NCBI GenBank assembly: GCA_036375215.1
Contig: DASUSH010000092.1
Span: 1-6,745 of the forward strand
Source of the DNA: DASUSH01 sp036375215
GTDB taxonomy: Bacteria; Actinomycetota; Thermoleophilia; Solirubrobacterales; 70-9
Length of the DNA stretch: 6,745 nucleotides
Direction: 5' to 3'
A model generated the notes under the pieces. That model was not told the DNA's origin. It searched no databases and was given only the letters and a program-made list of their open reading frames with translations. Below, in pieces: positions 5,354 through 6,745 of this stretch. The position numbers were made by a program, and so were the translations under genes. How positions within the stretch are numbered: the stretch's first letter is position 1; each line of letters starts with the position of its first letter.

Positions 5354-5820
5354 CCGAACAGCGCCTCGGTCAGGAGGCTCACGGCGATCGCCGTCCCCAT
5401 GAAGGTCGCGGTCGCGGCGAAGCTCGCCGACGAGCCGGCCGAGCAGCCGCCGAGCCCGTTGCCGGAGGTGCACCCGCCCGCCGTCTTGGCCCCGTAGCCG
5501 ATCAGGACGCCGCCGCCGACCAGCGCGAGCGCGACGACCGCGTCCTCCGAGAAGGCGGCCGAGAGCCAGCCGTACCCGTCGGCGACGACCCGGGGGTCGG
5601 CGACGAGCCTGAAGGCGAGCGCGCCGCCGAAGATCCCCGCCAGGAACCAGAACTTCCAGCCGAGGCCGGAGATCCGTCCGGTGGAGCGCTCGACGATCTC
5701 CGAGTATCCGCCGAGCGCGCCGATCCGCTGGCCGACCAGCGCGGCCAGGCCGAGCACGACGAGCCCGATCAGCGGCCCGAGCACGTACCAGGCGGGGCGG
5801 GTGGCGAACAGGTCGGCCAT
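5350..5820 (-). CDS. YeeE/YedE (thiosulfate transport) family protein, first half
   Basis: A 156-aa integral membrane protein, equal in length to its partner. Helices lie at about 12-30, 56-71, 94-110 and 128-150. The diagnostic loop GYGAKTAGGCTSGNGLGGCS (108-127) holds Cys117 and Cys126. A cysteine in this loop is conserved in YeeE/YedE proteins and takes part in thiosulfate passage in TsuA. The two halves together (312 aa) approach the size of a single-chain YeeE. With the adjoining dioxygenase-rhodanese gene and sulfite exporter, the likely role is uptake of thiosulfate or another sulfane-sulfur compound; export cannot be excluded. A TAGATT -10 box ends seven bases before the ATG and no Shine-Dalgarno site is seen, suggesting a leaderless mRNA. 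Confidence 0.9.
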   Translation of the reverse strand: MADLFATRPAWYVLGPLIGLVVLGLAALVGQRIGALGGYSEIVERSTGRISGLGWKFWFLAGIFGGALAFRLVADPRVVADGYGWLSAAFSEDAVVALALVGGGVLIGYGAKTAGGCTSGNGLGGCSAGSSASFAATATFMGTAIAVSLLTEALFG

Positions 5821-5827
5821 GGCTCGG

Positions 5828-5833
5828 AATCTA
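5828..5833 (-). promoter_or_regulatory. -10 box for the YeeE/YedE pair
   Basis: TAGATT on the minus strand fits TANNNT and lies seven bases from the ATG at 5820. It falls between the rnpB terminator hairpin and the gene, so the transporter pair has its own start rather than depending on rnpB transcription. No -35 is recognisable because the hairpin occupies that zone. Confidence 0.4.
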
Positions 5834-5852
5834 GAACGTCAGTCCCCGAATA

Positions 5853-5878
5853 GAAGAGGCCCCTCGCGGGGCCTCTTC
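5853..5878 (-). terminator. Strong hairpin terminator after rnpB
   Basis: A perfect 11-bp stem (GAAGAGGCCCC against GGGGCCTCTTC) with a four-base loop sits five bases beyond the rnpB P1 stem on the minus strand. It should end the RNase P transcript and shield the transporter pair. Only a weak T-rich stretch (TATTC) follows, as is common in GC-rich actinobacteria. Confidence 0.8.
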
Positions 5879-5882
5879 CGTA

Positions 5883-6203
5883 GCAAGCCGGTAAGCCGGA
5901 TTCTGTCTGGCGCAGTCATCCATCTCTGCGGCCTACCTGGATCTCGCCGGGCCGGGTCGACGATCCTGCTTGGCCTTGCACCGGGCGGGGTTTGGCCGGC
6001 CGCCGCGTCACCGCGACGCCGGTGCGCTCTTACCGCACCATTTCACCCTTGCCTGTGCGCGAGTCACGTGTGCCCGCGCCATCGGCGGTTTGTTTCTGTG
6101 CCACTTTCCCGCGGGTTTCCCCGGGTGGCTGTTAGCCACCGCCCTTGCCCTGTGGTGTCCGGACTTTCCTCGAGGGCTCACCCCCGCGAACTGCGTAGCT
6201 TGC
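5883..6203 (-). ncRNA. rnpB: RNase P RNA (catalytic subunit, type A-like)
   Basis: The ribozyme that removes 5' leaders from pre-tRNAs. Read on the minus strand, the universal core appears in order: GAGGAAAGUCCGGAC (6171-6157, 5' half of P4), CACAGGGC, the GGUGCG-GUAAGAG-CGCACC hairpin (6039-6021), GCAAGGCCAAGCAGG, GGUAGGCCGC, and AGACAGAAUCCGGCUUAC (3' half of P4). P1 is formed by GCAAGC at 6203-6198 with GCUUGC at 5888-5883. A TACACT box six bases upstream places the transcript start exactly at 6203. The length (about 321 nt) is short for the family. P3 seems reduced to a six-pair stem with a UGAG loop (6186-6171). Confidence 0.95.
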
Positions 6204-6402
6204 ATCACAAGTGTACGGCGGATCCACCGCCCGGTGGGCGTCAGGGAGCGATCGGAGTCGAGCCTGTTATGGCCGGGCAACCCTTGGCGCACCAGCGCCG
6301 GGCGAATACGGCACCCCGGCGCCGAAATTACGGCGGTCCCCCGGTTGTTGCGCCGTCGTCCCGTGCGTACGGTCGGTCCCAGTCAATCGATCGTTACGAC
6401 CG
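6204..6402. other. Non-coding stretch between rnpB and the DUF4242 gene
   Basis: About 200 bases with no credible gene. It holds the rnpB promoter, a 5-bp palindrome CCACC-GCCC-GGTGG (6224-6237), a hairpin GGCGC-ACCA-GCGCC (6286-6299), and a wide dyad CGGTCG (6370-6375) / CGACCG (6397-6402) just before the DUF4242 ribosome site. I did not recognise a tRNA or a known riboswitch. The DUF4242 promoter must lie here but no clear -10 stands out. Confidence 0.5.
6210..6215 (-). promoter_or_regulatory. -10 box for rnpB
   Basis: TACACT on the minus strand fits TANNNT and is followed by six bases and then G6203, the first base of P1. No -35 hexamer is evident; a small GC palindrome (CCACC/GGTGG, 6224-6237) occupies the upstream region. 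Confidence 0.55.
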
Positions 6403-6409
6403 AAGGGAG
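6403..6409 (+). promoter_or_regulatory. Shine-Dalgarno site of the DUF4242 gene
   Basis: AAGGGAG ends six bases before the ATG at 6416. It is the only strong ribosome-binding site in the window and fixes the start codon, unlike the neighbouring genes, which look leaderless. Confidence 0.85.
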
Positions 6410-6415
6410 CAACAC

Positions 6416-6718
6416 ATGAACCTCTACATGATCCGCCGCCGCTCGGGGTGGCCGTCGGGCGCCGAGCTCGAGAAGGCCGCCGCGCGCTCGCGCGAGGTCG
6501 CCGACACCGAGTTCCCGCAGGACATCCGCTGGATCCGCAGCTACGTGGTCCCCGAGCCCGATGGGACGCTGGGCACGTTCTGCGTCTACCAGGCGACGAG
6601 CGACGACGCGATCCGCAGCCACGCCGAGCGCGTCGGGATGCCCGCGGACGAGATCACCGCGATCGCCGACACGGTCGTGATCCGGCCGGACCCCGAGCCC
6701 GCGGAGGCGAGCGCCTGA
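6416..6718 (+). CDS. DUF4242 family small protein
   Basis: A 100-aa soluble protein of the DUF4242 family, which has a ferredoxin-like fold; a Streptomyces member (SCO4226) was reported to bind nickel. Family landmarks are the opening MNLYMIRR strand, WIRSYV (39-44), the strand GTFCVYQA (53-60), and the helix AIRSHAERVGMPADEI (65-80). His69 is a possible metal ligand and Cys56 is the sole cysteine. The tail after about residue 90 is Pro/Glu-rich and probably disordered. A strong Shine-Dalgarno site fixes the ATG. The open frame continues far upstream, but that part runs antisense to rnpB and is not protein-coding. The role is unknown, and the neighbours do not suggest one. Confidence 0.88.
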   Translation: MNLYMIRRRSGWPSGAELEKAAARSREVADTEFPQDIRWIRSYVVPEPDGTLGTFCVYQATSDDAIRSHAERVGMPADEITAIADTVVIRPDPEPAEASA

Positions 6719-6721
6719 GCG

Positions 6722-6743
6722 GCGCCCGCGGAGGCGGGGGCGC
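6722..6743 (+). terminator. Possible GC-rich hairpin after the DUF4242 gene
   Basis: GCGCCCGC (6722-6729) can pair with GCGGGGGCGC (6734-6743) around a GGAG loop with a two-G bulge. It starts three bases after the stop codon. Any T tract would lie beyond the window edge, so this is tentative. Confidence 0.4.
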
Positions 6744-6745
6744 GC

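Noticed and set aside
5354..5473. Longer start for the second YeeE-like half
   Set aside because: The extra 40 residues are charged and non-hydrophobic and lie inside the partner gene; the ATGA overlap gives the natural start.
6261..6300. Possible tRNA in the region upstream of the DUF4242 gene
   Set aside because: There is one small GGCGC/GCGCC hairpin but no acceptor stem, T-loop consensus or cloverleaf spacing.
5681..6415. Upstream extension of the DUF4242 frame, and other open frames over 5970-6419
   Set aside because: This stretch is the RNase P RNA gene on the opposite strand; the strong Shine-Dalgarno fixes the start at 6416.
1..6745. CRISPR array, prophage or transposase
   Set aside because: No regularly spaced repeats and no phage or transposase proteins were found; only the edge palindrome hints at a repeat element.

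Overview
The window is very GC-rich with strongly GC-biased third codon positions. It uses GTG starts, and several genes have a TANNNT -10 box only 6-9 bases before the start codon, as in leaderless actinobacterial transcription. The gene styles (DUF4242 protein, alanine-rich SDR, c-di-AMP riboswitch ahead of an RlpA-like wall protein) fit a deep-branching actinobacterium, perhaps Thermoleophilia/Solirubrobacterales. That placement is inference, since no marker was compared.

Left part (1-978): a minus-strand gene for a membrane-anchored RlpA-like double-psi beta-barrel protein is broken by a one-base frameshift near position 279. It ends in a tail resembling the C-terminus of AhpD/carboxymuconolactone-decarboxylase proteins, and a palindrome follows the stop. 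Its leader (724-860, minus) is a convincing ydaO/yuaA c-di-AMP riboswitch with its own -10 box and an exact 10-bp direct repeat 21 bp apart over the promoter. Divergent from it is a classical SDR oxidoreductase (979-1806), followed by a cysteine-free Rrf2-family regulator (1867-2322).

Middle (2327-5820) is a sulfur island. A TauE/SafE (TSUP) exporter (minus) diverges from an ArsR-family regulator whose stop overlaps the start of a persulfide-dioxygenase-like metallo-beta-lactamase protein fused to two rhodanese domains. The AT-rich gap between the divergent units holds a perfect TATAAT and a 20-bp dyad operator. Converging on this operon is a two-gene split YeeE/YedE (thiosulfate-transport family) pair whose stop and start overlap by four bases. 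Together they look like a sulfane-sulfur uptake, oxidation and sulfite-export module under a thiol-responsive repressor.

Right part (5850-6745): a hairpin terminator, then the RNase P RNA gene (rnpB, minus, about 321 nt with a very short P3). A roughly 210-base non-coding stretch follows, then a DUF4242 protein with the window's only good Shine-Dalgarno site, and a GC-rich hairpin at the window edge.
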